DNA of 64,000 nt, taken from NCBI RefSeq assembly GCF_008831285.2, contig NC_045144.1, forward strand, positions 11,077,672 to 11,141,671. Reading direction: 5' to 3'. Positions 63,775 through 64,000 of the stretch are shown one piece after another. The notes beneath the pieces are model-generated. The model was not told where the DNA came from, searched no databases, and was given only the letters and a program-made list of their open reading frames with translations. Every line of letters starts with the position of its first letter. The first letter of the stretch is position 1. The stretch is from Nymphaea colorata (taxonomy: Eukaryota > Streptophyta > Magnoliopsida > Nymphaeales > Nymphaeaceae). The position numbers and the translations under genes were made by a program.

Positions 63775-64000
63775 AAGCTATGTAACATGAGTGTGTGAGC
63801 CATATCAAGTAACTGATGATGTTTAAGTTTAAATGTTGTTTTGTTGTGAAGTATGAGAATAGGTAAATTGAGGGCGAATTCCATACTTGGAGTAAAAGTG
63901 TAGCAAAGTACTTGATTTAAATTCAAGAGCATTATCAATGCAAGTATTTTTTAGAATGAAACCAAACTGAGTCTTCATTTCAACGTATAACTTCATACCT

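Larger units (their letters stand above)
60606..64000 (-). mobile_element. Ty1/copia element on the reverse strand, running off the window
   Basis: From low to high coordinates: 3' LTR 60606-60806, purine tract 60807-60815 (reverse strand GAGGGGGAG), RNase H, RT, linker and integrase; the 5' part lies beyond the right edge. It is interrupted by two MITE insertions at 62373-62764 and 63432-63774. It is related to the 52.2 kb copia in both LTR and pol. Confidence 0.85.
60820..64000 (-). pseudogene. Ty1/copia pol (integrase to RNase H), broken
   Basis: Reading downward: integrase pieces at 63938-63775 (LLDMAHTLMLHS) and 63423-63165 (QFWGDAILTACY, KVFGCTCFVHVLGP); linker with IALRKGKRQCTLH near 62850; reverse transcriptase 62280-61400 with YQLDVENAFLYGDL, KQPPGF and a YVDD-containing EYVDDIVLTG at ~61770; RNase H to 60820 ending in an INIYAP-like C-terminus. 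Lesions are a stop after YGLK at ~61888, others in the RT N-terminus and RNase H, and the two MITE insertions. In each case the frame is continuous across the insertion point once the insert and one duplication are ignored. Confidence 0.88.

Overview
The window is nuclear DNA of a flowering plant. The evidence is spliced introns with GT..AG borders, a plant-specific LAZY/IGT gene, plant Ty1/copia and Ty3/gypsy retrotransposon remains, hAT transposons and long (TA)n/(CT)n microsatellites. The species cannot be fixed from the sequence. The DNA is AT-rich and repeat-dominated, and only one host gene can be supported.

Layout: 1-2490 is a diverged ~168 bp satellite. From 3085 to about 13.4 kb lies one decayed Ty3/gypsy element of Tat/Ogre type on the + strand: RNase H and integrase relics, a long 3' noncoding region carrying a ~45-55 bp minisatellite, a purine tract, and a several-kb LTR with its own TATA box. 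Between 14090 and 18587 (- strand) is a LAZY/DRO1-type gravitropism gene. It can be assembled as five exons, with a 6-nt first exon (tentative) and a 20-nt last exon. From 18.8 to 27 kb is AT-rich spacer with a broken copia gag plus primer binding site (- strand) and a small inverted-repeat element. From 27.3 to 29.2 kb is another LTR-like promoter/leader region with ~171 bp repeats.

29871-44662 is a tandem array of nine ~1.1 kb units. Its fourth unit is interrupted by a 4758-bp hAT transposon (33325-38082) with a perfect 8-bp target duplication. The hAT transposase carries one in-frame stop and two frameshifts. Two short MITE-like elements and an end fragment elsewhere in the window share hAT hallmarks. 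Two of these (63432-63774 and the 44790 end) match the big hAT's termini, so they are probably relatives of it.

44.8-50.5 kb holds no recognised gene. 50.5-64 kb is a nest of transposons: a gypsy integrase scrap, an internally deleted hAT, a - strand copia LTR with primer binding site, a + strand copia pol gene, and a 2953-bp solo LTR inserted in that copia's 3' LTR (TSD AAGAG). These are followed by an older copia fragment with its LTR, and a - strand copia that runs off the right edge and is itself interrupted by two MITEs with 8-bp target duplications.

Functionally, the one likely active gene is the LAZY-family gene. Everything else records successive transposition, tandem amplification and decay. 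Nested insertions give a relative order: array before hAT, - strand copia before its two MITEs, + strand copia before the solo-LTR parent.
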